Source: Amoebophilaceae bacterium (lineage in GTDB: Bacteria; Bacteroidota; Bacteroidia; Cytophagales; Amoebophilaceae). From it: a DNA stretch of 41,874 bases. Below, piece after piece: positions 28,257-37,186 of the stretch; within the stretch, counting starts at the first letter, position 1; each line of letters opens with the position of its first letter. The DNA lies in the NCBI GenBank assembly GCA_011524725.1, contig WTJV01000005.1, positions 16,709-58,582 of the forward strand, given 5' to 3'. A program made the position numbers and the translations under genes. The notes under the pieces are model-generated. The model did no database searches and was not told the DNA's origin. It saw nothing but the letters and a program-made list of their open reading frames with translations.

Positions 28257-29444
28257 ATGAGAAGAGCAATCAAGCTACCCAAGAAAGCCTTCAGTGGTAA
28301 AGTTCGGCAGCAACGGCTATCAAAGATTACCTATAAAATATTTGATATTACCAAAAGGGAGCAAGACTTTCTCTTCCTTGTCACGGCATTGCTACTCTTA
28401 TGCAGCATCGTGACGCCTTACCCCAAGATAGCTATGTGGTTTGGCTTTGCGCTAGCTAGCTATTCAGCTATTGCTAACGACAGTATTCAAACCATAGGCA
28501 CATTTATAGCTTCCAATGCACACAGGCAGTGGTGGCACTTATGGCTGTTTATGGGCGTTATCTTTATTGGCACTGTAACGTATAGTTGGGTAGTCTACAG
28601 TGGAGATGTAAGCTATCAAAAACTAACCGCCAAAGGTTTTGCTGAAGCCCCGCAAACTTTTGATTTTTTACAGCTTTGTTCTCCCATAGCGCTGCTCATA
28701 CTGACACGTATGCGTATTCCTGTGTCTACCACTTTCTTGCTCCTCAATGTTTTTGCTACAGATGCCGATGCTATGTTTAATGTCTTTCAAAAGAGCCTGT
28801 ATGGTTACCTCATCGCCTTCTTTACGGCCATCTTCGTCTGGTATCTTACGGCCCGATTTGCGGACCGGTACTTTCAAGGCAAGCCTGGCATAGGTTGGGT
28901 CATCTTACAATGGCTTACTAGTGGGCTACTCTGGTCGGTATGGCTCATGCAAGATGCTTCCAATATTGCCGTATTTTTGCCTCGGCAATTAGACCTGTTG
29001 GCGCTTCTTATATTCGTCGGATTTATTTTCTCAGGTCTTGGCATCCTCTTTTACTTAAGAGGCGATCGCATGCAGCAGTTAGTTAGTGAAAAAGCAGGTA
29101 TTAAGGACATCAGGGCGGCTGCACTGGTAGATTTTGTGTATATGGCTACGCTTTTCTATTTCAAAAACTTAAACAACGTGCCTATGAGCACCACTTGGGT
29201 ATTTATTGGCTTACTGGGAGGAAGAGAACTAGCTATTAGCTTTACCAAAAGGCAAGCCAAGAAGCGAAAGAAAGCCCTACAAAAGAGCATCAAGTTTATT
29301 AGAAAAGATTTGCAACATGCCCTCATAGGGCTCATCATATCGGTCATATTGGCTATCCTTGTCAATCCAATTATACGAGTAGCCATGCAAGAAGCCGTAT
29401 TAAACTTGATACAGCAAGGCAAGGCGTATGACCATGATCAGTAG
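28257..29444 (+). CDS. PiT-like (PHO4 family) inorganic phosphate transporter
   Basis: A 395-residue integral membrane protein with about ten hydrophobic segments. It carries both halves of the PiT inverted repeat: ANDSIQTIGTF with RIPVSTTFLLL in the first half, and MQDASNIAVFLP with VPMSTTWVFIGLLGGREL in the second. These match the GANDVAN and PVSTTH signatures with changes. Such proteins move phosphate with Na+ or H+ across the inner membrane; the altered signatures leave the substrate uncertain. The basic N-terminus (1-20) is unusual. It may be cotranscribed with the ABC gene upstream. Confidence 0.8.
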   Translation: MRRAIKLPKKAFSGKVRQQRLSKITYKIFDITKREQDFLFLVTALLLLCSIVTPYPKIAMWFGFALASYSAIANDSIQTIGTFIASNAHRQWWHLWLFMGVIFIGTVTYSWVVYSGDVSYQKLTAKGFAEAPQTFDFLQLCSPIALLILTRMRIPVSTTFLLLNVFATDADAMFNVFQKSLYGYLIAFFTAIFVWYLTARFADRYFQGKPGIGWVILQWLTSGLLWSVWLMQDASNIAVFLPRQLDLLALLIFVGFIFSGLGILFYLRGDRMQQLVSEKAGIKDIRAAALVDFVYMATLFYFKNLNNVPMSTTWVFIGLLGGRELAISFTKRQAKKRKKALQKSIKFIRKDLQHALIGLIISVILAILVNPIIRVAMQEAVLNLIQQGKAYDHDQ

Positions 29445-29463
29445 TCGCTGTAATATTGCGGGC

Positions 29464-29667
29464 TCATAACTTCTGAAATAGCCAGGCTATCATCCTTAAC
29501 AGAATACTGACCACCACGCCCGTCATGATAGGTGCATAGAACTTAAAGTTTCCTCTCTCTATGACAATATCGCCAGGCAACCTCCCCAAGCCTAACTTGG
29601 ATAACCAAGGCCATAGCAAACCTACAACACATAAAATGATACCAACAAAGATCAGTAACCTAGACAT
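29464..29667 (-). CDS. DUF2905 family small membrane protein
   Basis: From the ATG at 29667 it has 67 residues: two hydrophobic helices around the motif WLSKLGLGRLPGDIVIERGNF, which defines DUF2905. The family is small and of unknown function. The longer reading from 29751 adds 28 residues absent in the family. It ends the minus-strand cluster with yajC, ytxH and nusB, and is convergent with the PiT-like gene. Confidence 0.88.
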   Translation of the reverse strand: MSRLLIFVGIILCVVGLLWPWLSKLGLGRLPGDIVIERGNFKFYAPIMTGVVVSILLRMIAWLFQKL

Positions 29668-29758
29668 GGCAAGTGGCTGGAGGCGAGCGATGTATTTATT
29701 TTTTCTGGGCGTACCGCTTGGTAGAATCCAAAGATATAGCCCCCTTAGCAAGAGTAAT

Positions 29759-30016
29759 TTAAGATCCTTTGTTATCTATCTCTATCGTTAAGGCATCTTC
29801 AGATACATCATACACTTTGCCATAGATACCCCCAATAGTGACGACTTGCTCTCCTTTTTTGAGCTTCTCTAAGAAGGTTCGCTGTTCTGTCTTTCGCTTC
29901 TGTTGCGGTCTAATCATAAAAAAATAAAATACCAACAACATGCTTCCTATCAGGATGAACTGAGACATGGGATTACTCTCTGTGTTGGCCACTTGTAGAA
30001 GTAGAGAATTGAACAT
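29759..30016 (-). CDS. yajC: preprotein translocase subunit YajC
   Basis: YajC is the small Sec-associated protein that joins SecDF. The 85 residues have one membrane helix (SQFILIGSMLLVFYFFMIRPQQKR, about 18-41) and the cytoplasmic block FLEKLKKGEQVVTIGGIYGKV typical of the family. The nusB-yajC neighbourhood is usual in Bacteroidota. A second Met at residue 17 (MSQF) could be the true start. Confidence 0.95.
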   Translation of the reverse strand: MFNSLLLQVANTESNPMSQFILIGSMLLVFYFFMIRPQQKRKTEQRTFLEKLKKGEQVVTIGGIYGKVYDVSEDALTIEIDNKGS

Positions 30017-30089
30017 AATTATTGCTGCATGAATCGGTGGATAAAGTTATTAATAAGCTCTTTAGTGTGAAGAGTACGCCAGATAGGTA

Positions 30090-30380
30090 CTATTCCAACT
30101 GTGCGGCCAGTTCATTGGCGTCCTGCAAGAGCTGCTGTGCTTTGCTGATCGTTGCATCAATCACTTCTTGGCTAGCAGCTTTGGCTTGACTCGACACAAC
30201 AGCTTTTGTATAAGATAGTGTTTGTATTAACTCTTGTAACCTCGCTAAATAATTTCTGACTTTATAGCCAAGTACTTTCCTGGCATCATTGCCACTAGAT
30301 GGGGCCAAAAGCATACCCCCTACAATACCCACAACAGTGCCTAGAAGCAGTGTGGTGACGCGAATCGAATTTTTACGCAT
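30090..30380 (-). CDS. YtxH domain protein
   Basis: The 96 residues contain one N-terminal membrane helix (TTLLLGTVVGIVGGMLLAPSSG, about 9-30), whose GGMLLAPSSG end is the YtxH hallmark, followed by a helical, probably coiled-coil tail rich in Ala, Gln and Leu. Function of the family is unknown; envelope stress links are reported for some members. It lies between nusB and yajC. Confidence 0.85.
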   Translation of the reverse strand: MRKNSIRVTTLLLGTVVGIVGGMLLAPSSGNDARKVLGYKVRNYLARLQELIQTLSYTKAVVSSQAKAASQEVIDATISKAQQLLQDANELAAQLE

Positions 30381-30414
30381 AATTTTCAGGCATTAATTTT
30401 TCGATATATAGATA

Positions 30415-31602
30415 TCAATTTTTCTTATCGGCCCTGGCTCTCTGGGAGAGCGTAGTTGCAACAGCGTCTAGCAAGCCGTTGATGAATTGACTACTCTTGG
30501 GCGTACTGTACGTTTTAGATAAGTCTATATACTCGTTGATAGAAACCTTTATGGGAATATCTTGAAAATAAAGCATTTCGCATAACGCAAGTTTAATAAT
30601 AGTTTTGTCCAAAAGCATGACACGATCTACAGACCAGTTCTGTGCTTTTTCGGCAATGAGTGACTCCAGATCAGCATCCTTCTGTAGTGTCTTTTGCACT
30701 AAATTGGTGTAAAAATACTGCTCTTTTTTCCCGTCAATAGCCCAGTCAAGTGCCGACACGCTAACACCTGCGCCTTCTTGAAGAAGGTGCATCAAGTCTC
30801 GCCGTATCTGTTTCTTGACAATGCGTTTGTGGATAGACCACTTTGGATCTATATGGCCAAAGAAAGTCTGAATATCGAGTTCCTTGAAGATAACATCTTC
30901 AATAAGCAATATCAAGAGTTGCTCATCTTGGTATGGAGGCATGGAAAGTGTAAGATATTGCTGCACAGAAGGACATTGTTTTATAAACCGATGGTACCAA
31001 CTCTCCACCAAAGGTAAATGATCACGCCACCCGGAAACTTCCTGCTGTATTAGCTTATCTAATACACGATTTTGCTGTAGACCCTGTAACACCTGACTAT
31101 GAGAAATCGCCATTGATACAGCCATGCCACGCTGCTGATGCAGTTTGGATCTTTCAGTTTGTTGCTTGGCAATACAAGTCCATTCAGCCAATAATTGCCA
31201 AATGCGTATACAGGCTTGGTTGATTTTAGATAGTGCCTCTAGCAAGCCTCCTTCAAGCTTGCGTGTGTCTTGATCCAGTTCGCTTTTATAGTTAGCAACA
31301 GCCCGAGTCACTACTGTACGAGTATGACTACTGATCGACCCAAGGGCTTCAGTAGGAATGCTAGAGGATACTAAGTGAGCATCGAACACGGCTAATGCTT
31401 GTTGTGATTCCTGGGCTATTTGTGCTGTATCTACCGGAGCACTGACAAAGACATCAGGCATAAGGTCTGCGTGTATCTGATCCAATGCCCTATCGTAATT
31501 GGCTTGCTTACCTATGTAGAAGGCATAAAAATTAAGTACGGCCTGAAGACGTATGAACCTACGATTCAGTACAAGTGAGTCAATTAAGCCGGTATCGTGC
31601 AC
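30415..31602 (-). CDS. nusB: transcription antitermination factor NusB with long N-terminal extension
   Basis: The C-terminal third is NusB (KNAQNWSVDRVMLLDKTIIKLALCEMLYFQDIPIKVSINEYIDLSKTYS in essence: DRVMLLDKTIIKLALCE and SINEYIDLSKTY), which binds boxA RNA with NusE during rRNA transcription. The first 250 residues are the helical extension found in Bacteroidota NusB, starting with LNRRFIRLQAVLNFYAFY. The Met at 31602 adds about ten residues before this; a non-ATG start near LNRR is possible. It precedes ytxH and yajC on the same strand. Confidence 0.9.
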   Translation of the reverse strand: MHDTGLIDSLVLNRRFIRLQAVLNFYAFYIGKQANYDRALDQIHADLMPDVFVSAPVDTAQIAQESQQALAVFDAHLVSSSIPTEALGSISSHTRTVVTRAVANYKSELDQDTRKLEGGLLEALSKINQACIRIWQLLAEWTCIAKQQTERSKLHQQRGMAVSMAISHSQVLQGLQQNRVLDKLIQQEVSGWRDHLPLVESWYHRFIKQCPSVQQYLTLSMPPYQDEQLLILLIEDVIFKELDIQTFFGHIDPKWSIHKRIVKKQIRRDLMHLLQEGAGVSVSALDWAIDGKKEQYFYTNLVQKTLQKDADLESLIAEKAQNWSVDRVMLLDKTIIKLALCEMLYFQDIPIKVSINEYIDLSKTYSTPKSSQFINGLLDAVATTLSQRARADKKN

Positions 31603-31642
31603 TTGTATAACGGTGAGATTGAAGCCAGACTGGCACTAAGCA

Positions 31643-32746
31643 TCAAGAGGAAGTATTATCAGCACGGTCAATTTTTTCCTGGGCTATCTGTTCCGCAACC
31701 ATTGAGGGCGGGATGCATGCTCGCTCTGACCTATTAAGTACCTCTAAACAAGTATCATAGATGCGTTCTATATGTTGGTATGCTAGCTCAGGGCTGTAAG
31801 TATAATACATATCAGTATGAACATTGATGAGTCCTCCTGCATTAACCAGAAAGTCAGGGGCATAGACGATTCCCTTTTCAAATAGTAGCTGACCATGACG
31901 CCTCGTATCTTCCAACTGATTGTTGGCAGCACCTGCTACGATACTACATTGAAGCCTATTAATATTAATATCATTAAGTGTAGCACCTAAAGCACAGGGA
32001 GCATAGACGTCTAACGGCAGATCATACAATACATCAGGCTGTACAATATGAACCCGATACGCTTGGGCAATAGTAACCAATTTTTCCGGTACCACATCTG
32101 TAACATAAACTTGGGCTCCTTCTTTACACAAATGCGTTGCCAAATAAAATCCTACTTTACCTAATCCCTCCACACCAATTTTTCTACCACTCAGAAGATC
32201 TGAGCCATATACCTTCTTGACAGCTGCTTTAATGCCCAAGTAAGTGCCATAGGCCGTGAAGGATGATGGATCGTCACTACCACCCGCTGCGCTAGGTAAG
32301 GATTGTACGTGTTGTGTCTCTTGGGAGATGACTTCCATATCGTGCATGTCAGTATTTACATCGGGCGCTGTGATATAACGACCGTGCAAAGTGTTGACAA
32401 AGCGGCCATATTTTCGTAACATGGCTTTAGTCTTGATTTGGTGCGCATCACCGATGATCACTGCTTTACCGCCTCCCAATTTAAGGTCAGCAAGGGCAGC
32501 TTTGTAAGTCATACCTCTCGACAGGCGCAATACGTCAGTTAAAGCATCGACTTCATGGACATAGTCCCATATACGCGTACCTCCCAGGGCCGGGCCAAGT
32601 GAAGTATTATGAATGGCAATAATAGCCTTGAGCCTAGTAGGTTTATCGTAGCAATAGACTACCTGCTCATGCTCGCTTGAGGATATTTGCCCGAATAGCG
32701 AACAGGCAGCCTGGTTGGTAAGAAAAGAGGTATTGTTAGTAGACAT
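31643..32746 (-). CDS. leucine/valine-type amino acid dehydrogenase
   Basis: A member of the Glu/Leu/Phe/Val dehydrogenase superfamily, 367 residues from the ATG at 32746. It interconverts branched-chain amino acids and 2-oxo acids with NAD. Features: GPALGGTRIW, the catalytic Lys region GMTYKAALADLKLGGGKAVI, TAPDVNTDMHDM with the catalytic Asp, and the Rossmann loop GLGKVGFYLA. The length and the GGTR form point to leucine dehydrogenase. An upstream in-frame start at 32833 would add a hydrophobic 29-residue leader not seen in this cytosolic family. It is followed by nusB after 40 bp. Confidence 0.9.
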   Translation of the reverse strand: MSTNNTSFLTNQAACSLFGQISSSEHEQVVYCYDKPTRLKAIIAIHNTSLGPALGGTRIWDYVHEVDALTDVLRLSRGMTYKAALADLKLGGGKAVIIGDAHQIKTKAMLRKYGRFVNTLHGRYITAPDVNTDMHDMEVISQETQHVQSLPSAAGGSDDPSSFTAYGTYLGIKAAVKKVYGSDLLSGRKIGVEGLGKVGFYLATHLCKEGAQVYVTDVVPEKLVTIAQAYRVHIVQPDVLYDLPLDVYAPCALGATLNDININRLQCSIVAGAANNQLEDTRRHGQLLFEKGIVYAPDFLVNAGGLINVHTDMYYTYSPELAYQHIERIYDTCLEVLNRSERACIPPSMVAEQIAQEKIDRADNTSS

Positions 32747-33068
32747 AAAACTGATCTTTACTAGTCTCTGAGCATAGACAATAAGGAATAGAACGCAAGC
32801 AATTGCTACCGATAGCGTAGGTACCGCAGGCAAAAATACGTTTTCCTAATGAATCTAGATATTGATGATGATATAAGGTCTCTGCTAGCAGATAGAAACG
32901 AACAAGAATATTTTCTATGATAGCCTGGGGAACTGCTTTATGTGTATACATGACAAATAGGCTAGGTATGTGAGAGACCGTTTTCTGTAAAAAAATCATC
33001 GCAAGTGGCTCCAGAATCATTATATAGCACTTATATTGTGCGGAATGAGACATGCATGCAAAATTATA

Positions 33069-33099
33069 TTTGCACTTTTGATTATTGTAATTAATTTTG
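33069..33099 (+). promoter_or_regulatory. consensus Bacteroidota promoter
   Basis: TTTG (33069-33072), a 19-bp spacer, and TAATTTTG (33092-33099) match the Bacteroidota sigma-70 promoter TTTG-N19-TAnnTTTG exactly. It lies 45 bp before the start of the lipoprotein/protease gene. It is the best promoter found in the window and supports active transcription of that gene. Confidence 0.75.
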
Positions 33100-33144
33100 C
33101 CTAAAAACATATGATACAATGAAATATCAACTTTATAAAAAAGT

Positions 33145-33882
33145 ATGTCAAAAATGGAAAAAATAAAGACGCTCAAAGGGAATTTTTACTATCTCCGCCA
33201 CATGGTCTACCTGCTTTCAAGTATTATTTTGTTAGGATTAACCATGTCAGGCTGCTCTCGTAATACTACATCAACACCAGAAATATCGACACCAGAAGAG
33301 AGAGAAACAGGAAGAACAAAAACAAGTAACACGCCTCAGGAAAAAGACGGCACAACAGAAGTAGGTGGGAAACCAGTAGTAGAAACAGTAGATGATGAAG
33401 AACAGCGTGAACACAGAACAGCAGAAAAGCGTAATAGTGGACTAGAAGGGCAAGCCTGGCAAGATCTGAAAGGTACAAGAAATGAAATTAGTCCAGAGCG
33501 GGGGGGAAATCTGGACATAACACACCGTGTGGATTCGGCACGTGTAAGAGCGAGAGACAAGCAAGAATCAGCGGCAGAAAAGAAAAATGAAAATGAATCG
33601 GCGACTGAAGACGCGATGAGAACAGAAAATGTTACAGCTGATGCAGCGACAAAAGTAGAAGAGAACGCTCAACCCGATCAGTCAGCAATAGGCACGGAAG
33701 CAGGAACTGACGTTGACAATGAAACGGTAACAGCAGCAGCGACTAGCGACGAAACGGAAGAGACCGCAGTAGCAGCGGAAGCTAAAGCCGATGAATCAGA
33801 CGCAGCAAACCATAGTGTGTCGGCAACAGCTAAAACACCAACCAGAAAAAAAAAGAAGGGGAAGAAAGGGGGCAGGAAATAG
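33145..33882 (+). CDS. acidic low-complexity lipoprotein, first frame of a lipoprotein-protease gene
   Basis: The 245 residues start with a basic region and hydrophobic stretch ending LTMSGC (Cys at 37), a lipoprotein signal. The mature part is highly charged, rich in Glu, Lys, Thr and Ala, with no recognisable fold, and ends in a Lys/Gly-rich tail. Near the 3' end lies A9 (33846-33854), read AGA-AAA-AAA-AAG, which contains the slippery heptamer A-AAA-AAG. A shift of -1 there (or one extra A) enters a frame that stays open to 34682 and encodes a Ulp1-like protease. The two frames overlap only around this tract (33834-33882), so I read them as one gene of about 512 residues. The short form alone would be a lipoprotein with no catalytic domain. 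Confidence 0.8.
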   Translation: MSKMEKIKTLKGNFYYLRHMVYLLSSIILLGLTMSGCSRNTTSTPEISTPEERETGRTKTSNTPQEKDGTTEVGGKPVVETVDDEEQREHRTAEKRNSGLEGQAWQDLKGTRNEISPERGGNLDITHRVDSARVRARDKQESAAEKKNENESATEDAMRTENVTADAATKVEENAQPDQSAIGTEAGTDVDNETVTAAATSDETEETAVAAEAKADESDAANHSVSATAKTPTRKKKKGKKGGRK

Positions 33883-34682
33883 TACAGCACCATAGGAAGG
33901 CTATTCTCGAGATCGCCGAGGCGATAGAGAATAGCCTCCTAAACAATGGCAAAGAATCGCAGGACCAAGACGATACCAACGAGCCCGAGGATACTACAGG
34001 GCACGTCATCCATGAAACAAGATCAGAACCGAACGTTACTAAGAATAAGAAGCTTGGAAGCGGAGATCTACGCCGATTTATCGACACCGAGGTAATTCAA
34101 AAGTATAACTTTGAGACCTCAAGTGCATCGTTTGGAAGGGGCGGCGTTGAGAAACTAGTATTCTTCTATCAGGATAGCCCGGGCGGGCAAATGAGAACGT
34201 ATGTCGCCTTGGCGAACACTAGTAAGGAAGGTGGTACTTCAAGAGAAGCTTTGCAAAGTGGCGAACAGAGTATCCATACGATCTTAAAGGAGATTAAAGA
34301 TAATTTCGATAAGACTAGCGAGTTAGCTAGTTCAAAAATTCTTGTCCCCCTGCAGCAGTTAGGAAGAGAGCATTGGGTTCTGTTGGCCATAGAGACAAAG
34401 AAACAAGAATCTGATATTGCGTCAATGAACACGCAACCGCAGACAACTGCTACATACCATGACTCAAAGGACGCCATAATAGGCACAATGAGAAACTGGG
34501 GAGATGGGGAAAGTATGGCCACAATTGAGGAAGCTGTTAAAGGGCATTTCGGTAGCGATATTCAAGTACGCCGTGAATATTCAGGAAAACAAGTTTGGTT
34601 CGATAACAATAACTGCGGTAGGCATACCTTGGAGAAATTGGTAGAAATAATGAAAAATAGCTTCTGTGGATCCAATACGTAG
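33834..34682 (+). CDS. Ulp1/C48-like (clan CE) cysteine protease domain, second frame
   Basis: This frame is open from 33834 to the TAG at 34680-34682 and has no start near its beginning; the first ATG is at 34191, inside the domain. It encodes DLRRFIDTEVIQKY, then KILVPLQQLGREHWVLLAIE, TYHDSKDA and QVWFDNNNCGRHTLEKLVE. These match the clan CE order His, Asp, Gln, Cys: in the joined protein about His410, Asp440, Gln483 and Cys491. Clan CE enzymes remove SUMO/ubiquitin-like proteins or acetylate host proteins; such genes in amoeba and arthropod symbionts are thought to act on the host. Joined to the lipoprotein frame it would be a surface-anchored or released effector. It may also be a frameshifted pseudogene, but the domain shows no other damage. 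Confidence 0.75.
   Translation, partial: NTNQKKKEGEERGQEIVQHHRKAILEIAEAIENSLLNNGKESQDQDDTNEPEDTTGHVIHETRSEPNVTKNKKLGSGDLRRFIDTEVIQKYNFETSSASFGRGGVEKLVFFYQDSPGGQMRTYVALANTSKEGGTSREALQSGEQSIHTILKEIKDNFDKTSELASSKILVPLQQLGREHWVLLAIETKKQESDIASMNTQPQTTATYHDSKDAIIGTMRNWGDGESMATIEEAVKGHFGSDIQVRREYSGKQVWFDNNNCGRHTLEKLVEIMKNSFCGSNT
33846..33854 (+). promoter_or_regulatory. A9 tract with dnaX-type slippery heptamer
   Basis: Nine A residues followed by G, in frame as AAA-AAA-AAG, at the only place where the lipoprotein and protease frames overlap. A -1 shift, transcriptional slippage (+1 A), or a +1 A variant in the genome would each join the frames. Confidence 0.65.
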
Positions 34683-34709
34683 TTCTAGTAAGTACCGAGA
34701 ACAAAAGAA

Positions 34710-34975
34710 GTGGATACCCATGAAACGTCTAGATCAAACACCTGCAATAAGACACTGCTAGACATATTACCCCTGGCAGTGCTCTTCTCTACAACGCCTT
34801 CAAAAAAAGAGCCCCAGACTCTTCACTACTTTTTGGGGGATCGGGAGTATTTCGGCCCATGTTTTAGCCATATTAGAGGCCTCTATAGAGGCTATAGACC
34901 CGTTGATTCATTTGTATTACGCTCAATACACCACTGCACCAGTAGTATGTGTAAAAGAACCGGAAGAAGAGTAAA
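34710..34975 (+). other. possible small gene remnant before a repeat element
   Basis: From a GTG at 34710 one frame reads a hydrophobic stretch (LLDILPLAVLFSTTPSKK). After an A7 run (34802-34808) another frame reads protein-like sequence (LFTTFWGIGSISAHVLAILE, ending VKEPEEE) to a TAA at 34973-34975. One A less in the run would join them into about 88 residues. I recognise no family. It could be a decayed membrane peptide gene or chance. Confidence 0.25.
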
Positions 34976-35314
34976 TAGTTGAGCCTTAACAACTCACTTC
35001 CAAGCACAGTACTCAGCGAAGTATACGTGATTTGCCCTCGCCGGGCGAGCGTTCCTTTTTGTCTGCTACGCAGGTTTGAGTAGAGACATTTTCCGCAATG
35101 CAAATTGTCGCCTTGGTGGAGAGCGTGCTAAAAAATCCGCAGCCGCAGGCCGTGATTGCCCTCGCCGGCGAGGCGACCCTCATTTTTTGCAAGGCTTGGA
35201 AGAGTATTTACTATTTCCTTGCGTTTTTTGCCACCCTATTTTTGAGATATATTCAAGGATAGTGCGCTTAGCGCCTAGTATTCGATGTAATATCCCTTTC
35301 TTAAGGGGCGACTA
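34976..35314 (+). repeat. TA-flanked inverted-repeat element, 339-bp variant
   Basis: The left end is TA-GTTGAGCCTTAACAACTC and the right end CTTAAGGGGCGAC-TA. The first 80 bp match the full-length copies; the interior is shortened and joins at gctacgcag...ttgagtagagacattttccgc, as in the 428-bp copy at 17025. It starts immediately after a TAA stop and lies 102 bp before the ABC gene at 35417. Confidence 0.87.
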
Positions 35315-35416
35315 AATACTATAAGGAGCTATAATACAAACTAGCTATTGAGCGTCTTCTACAATTACAGCCCCTACAAGAAAATCATTAAGTTTGCTCG
35401 GCCGACGTAACAACAG

Positions 35417-37066
35417 ATGACGAGCATGTACCAACTACTGAACCAGACTTTTTCCTTAGTATGGCCATTTTTATGGGAAGATAATACTACTCGAAGAGCA
35501 ACGGGCTACAGCATAGTCATCATTTTACTCAATACACTAGCTCATACAGCCTCGTTTTGGCTATTCGGCTATCTACTAAAACACTACCAAGCGTTAAGTC
35601 TTACTGCTGTACTGCTAACCATAGCCGTATGGATACTCTGCTGGTACACGAATACCGCCTTGGTGCATGTTCGTGAGATTGTCTTCTTTCGGATCATCAA
35701 TCAAGCCATCCGCGATATCTGTTTACGTATTATCACACGACTCCATCAAGTACCCATACAAGATTGGTCGCATTATGGCGTTACGGAAATCATCAGTGCC
35801 AATGCAAGGGTATCACAAAGCATTCGGAGCTTTATGGGTATTGCTTTCATAAGGATATTTCCGGCACTTGTGAAGATAGGAGCCTTTTCGATTGCCATGT
35901 TACACATACATCGTGGCACGTGGTACTTTCTGCCAGCAGTCTTGCTCACTTATAGCGCTGCCTATGTAGGTATCCGTAGCTTTTTGCAATCACGTCGACG
36001 CGTATGGGAGGCCACTGACCGGGCACGAACGGCCATGAACGACAGTCTACACAATACTAAGTTTTCCCGATTTCACTTAGAAGCGGAGTCGGCTCGCCTA
36101 AGAAGTTTCTTGGATGCGGAGGCACAAAGGTGGTGGTATAATAACCTCCAGCTGCACAAGATACATTTAGTTCAAGGAGCGTTATTTACGATTATCACTA
36201 GTGGGCTGATAACACACTTAGTATTGTTGTTACGGTCTGGCCAACTGACCATTCCAGATTTTGTCGTTATCAAAGGTTATATTTTCTCTATTTATAGCCA
36301 GATTCGCGGGACTACATCACGAATTAGGAGCTTACTAAGCAGTCTTATTGATTTGAAAAAGGCACTCGACTTGCTTTCCTTATCTCCTCGTGCTGCTGAT
36401 ACGTCACAATCATGGCCACGAGTGAACATTGGCGCTACAACCCCCATTCTACAAGTCCGTAACGTATCGTTTACGTATACACAACAAGATACAGCTATTC
36501 TTCAGGGGATCTCTATGGATATCCAACGCGGCGATCAAATAGCCATTGTGGGGCCTTCCGGAATAGGAAAAAGTACGCTATGTCATTTGCTAGCAGGCAT
36601 CTATCCACCCCAACAGGGAGAGGTTTTGTTGTGTGGCACCTCTTTGCAGCAACTGCCGCTTGCTACTATTGGCCAGTATATCTACTTTGTAGATCAAGAA
36701 GCCACTTTGATCAATGGCACCATTGCTGACAATTTGATGCAGAACTTGTCGACTGCTCAAACAACGCCTTTAGCGTATCTCAAAGATCGGATGTACCATA
36801 CCATGGGCGATAGAGGGAAAAAGTTGAGTGGTGGCGAAAGGCAGCGCATTCTGCTGACCCGCTGCTTGAGCTACCAGCCAGAAGTATTAATCCTAGACGA
36901 GGCCTTAAATGCCTTGGACGAAGCCAGCGCCCAAGAACTGTTACAGCTTGTCTTAGAGGCTATACCAACGGTCATCTTGGTCACCCATCGAAAGTCGCTT
37001 ATTCAAAAATTTAAGTATCATTACTGTCTAGAACATCAGAAAGTTAAAAGCAGCATAAACGGATGA
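35417..37066 (+). CDS. ABC half-transporter, permease plus ATPase
   Basis: The 549 residues form a membrane domain (about 25-310, six helices) and an ATPase domain with Walker A GPSGIGKST (about 379-387), signature LSGGERQRILL (about 469), Walker B VLILDEALNALD (about 493) and H-loop VTHRK. The family resembles peptide/toxin or ATM1-type exporters. It is 30-40 residues shorter than the other two exporters in the window and has an unusual lack of sequence after the H-loop region. Substrate unknown. uvrB starts 120 bp later on the same strand. Confidence 0.88.
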   Translation: MTSMYQLLNQTFSLVWPFLWEDNTTRRATGYSIVIILLNTLAHTASFWLFGYLLKHYQALSLTAVLLTIAVWILCWYTNTALVHVREIVFFRIINQAIRDICLRIITRLHQVPIQDWSHYGVTEIISANARVSQSIRSFMGIAFIRIFPALVKIGAFSIAMLHIHRGTWYFLPAVLLTYSAAYVGIRSFLQSRRRVWEATDRARTAMNDSLHNTKFSRFHLEAESARLRSFLDAEAQRWWYNNLQLHKIHLVQGALFTIITSGLITHLVLLLRSGQLTIPDFVVIKGYIFSIYSQIRGTTSRIRSLLSSLIDLKKALDLLSLSPRAADTSQSWPRVNIGATTPILQVRNVSFTYTQQDTAILQGISMDIQRGDQIAIVGPSGIGKSTLCHLLAGIYPPQQGEVLLCGTSLQQLPLATIGQYIYFVDQEATLINGTIADNLMQNLSTAQTTPLAYLKDRMYHTMGDRGKKLSGGERQRILLTRCLSYQPEVLILDEALNALDEASAQELLQLVLEAIPTVILVTHRKSLIQKFKYHYCLEHQKVKSSING

Positions 37067-37186
37067 CTACGACACAGGTCGCTACTCATGCGCCATGTAC
37101 GCTACACCCATAGCGTATCCGCACGATTAGCTTGTGTAACTGCTTGTAGGTTATATTTTTGACAAACTGTTGACATACCCCCCCTG

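Noticed and set aside
32736-33176. 146-codon minus-strand frame before the leucine dehydrogenase gene
   Set aside because: No recognisable family, overlaps the dehydrogenase start, and crosses the consensus promoter and start of the plus-strand lipoprotein gene.
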